A stretch of 6,613 bases of DNA from the NCBI GenBank assembly GCA_035293245.1, contig DATDOO010000069.1, forward strand, positions 1 through 6,613. The letters run 5' to 3'. Made by a program: the position numbers and the translations under genes. Shown here one piece after another: positions 6,503 to 6,613 of this stretch. The first letter of the stretch is position 1. The number at the start of each line of letters is the position of its first letter. A model generated the notes under the pieces. The model was not told the origin of the DNA. It saw nothing but the letters and a program-made list of their open reading frames with translations, and made no database searches. Source of the stretch: DATDOO01 sp035293245 (lineage in GTDB: Bacteria; Pseudomonadota; Gammaproteobacteria; Methylococcales; Methylococcaceae).

Positions 6503-6613
6503 ATGCTTCCCGTAACTTCTCCGCGTTCCTGCGTGATGGACAACGGCCGCTATCGCGTCGAAACGACGCCGGACGGCACCGGGCAGTCGATGCTGGAATG
6601 GCGGGCGCTGACC
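6503..6613 (+). CDS. N-terminus of a probable GH94 / glycosyltransferase-36-type protein (3' end outside window)
   Basis: Only the first 37 residues are present. They include CVMDNGRYRVETTPDGTGQS (residues 10-29), followed by MLEWRALT. The pattern NGRY-x-V, then T-x-x-G-x-G-x-S and a W about 4 residues on, resembles the opening of the beta-sandwich sugar-binding domain of GH94-type proteins, including the cyclic beta-glucan synthase NdvB (compare its SNGRYSVMLTAAGSGYS segment). GH94 members are phosphorylases of beta-linked disaccharides and oligosaccharides, or act within glucan synthases. No signal peptide is evident, so a cytoplasmic location is more likely than for the upstream protein. 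The close spacing and strong Shine-Dalgarno suggest an operon with the 744-aa glycosidase-like gene. Assignment from so short a piece is tentative. Confidence 0.5.
   Translation, partial: MLPVTSPRSCVMDNGRYRVETTPDGTGQSMLEWRALT

Noticed and set aside
1..6613. CRISPR arrays, tRNA or rRNA genes, insertion sequences, phage genes or a defence system
   Set aside because: No repeated spacers, cloverleaf-like segments, transposase motifs or terminal inverted repeats were seen. Coding sequence fills nearly the whole window, and the longest gap is 111 bases.

Overview
This is a GC-rich proteobacterial chromosome segment, probably from a gammaproteobacterium. The best phylogenetic clue is the left-edge gene, a UbiH-type ubiquinone hydroxylase whose C-terminus follows the E. 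coli UbiH pattern. Genes are tightly packed with overlapping ends, and high GC leaves long open antisense frames that are shadows. No genus can be named from the sequence alone. A metabolically versatile or methylotroph-like organism would suit the formate dehydrogenase maturation genes, but that is inference.

Left block, + strand, 1-2685. The 3' end of ubiH (ubiquinone synthesis) overlaps by four bases (GTGA) a family 2 glycosyltransferase. That gene overlaps by 23 bases a polytopic membrane protein of the GT-C / GT39 (ArnT/PMT-like) type. The last two look like a sugar-transfer pair: a cytoplasmic nucleotide-sugar enzyme and a membrane enzyme that would use a lipid-linked sugar. They have been appended to a ubiquinone gene. 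Part of the membrane gene is clearly less GC-rich than the rest of the window.

Middle block, - strand, 2682-4135. mobA (molybdenum cofactor guanylyltransferase) is followed by fdhD (formate dehydrogenase sulfur carrier), overlapping by 22 bases. Together they make and sulfurate the bis-MGD cofactor needed by molybdenum or tungsten formate dehydrogenases. The fdhD stop interlocks with the stop of the convergent membrane gene (TTAG), so there is no intergenic terminator space. The FdhD has lost the second cysteine of the E. coli-type CxxC and has a different CxxC pair about 50 residues downstream.

Right block, + strand, 4136-6613. A 111-bp divergent promoter region precedes a 744-residue protein with a signal peptide, a beta-rich N-terminal half and a six-hairpin (alpha/alpha)6 glycosidase-like C-terminal half. 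It does not match a family I can name with certainty. It is followed after 21 bases, with a strong ribosome binding site, by a gene cut off by the window edge. The first 37 residues of that gene resemble the start of the sugar-binding domain of GH94-type (glycosyltransferase 36 / NdvB-like) proteins. The two could form a glycan depolymerisation or phosphorolysis unit. This is the part of the window most worth following up.

No RNA genes, insertion sequences, CRISPR arrays, prophage genes or tandem repeats were seen. No intergenic stretch reaches 300 bases. Nothing in the window is firm evidence of an undescribed system.
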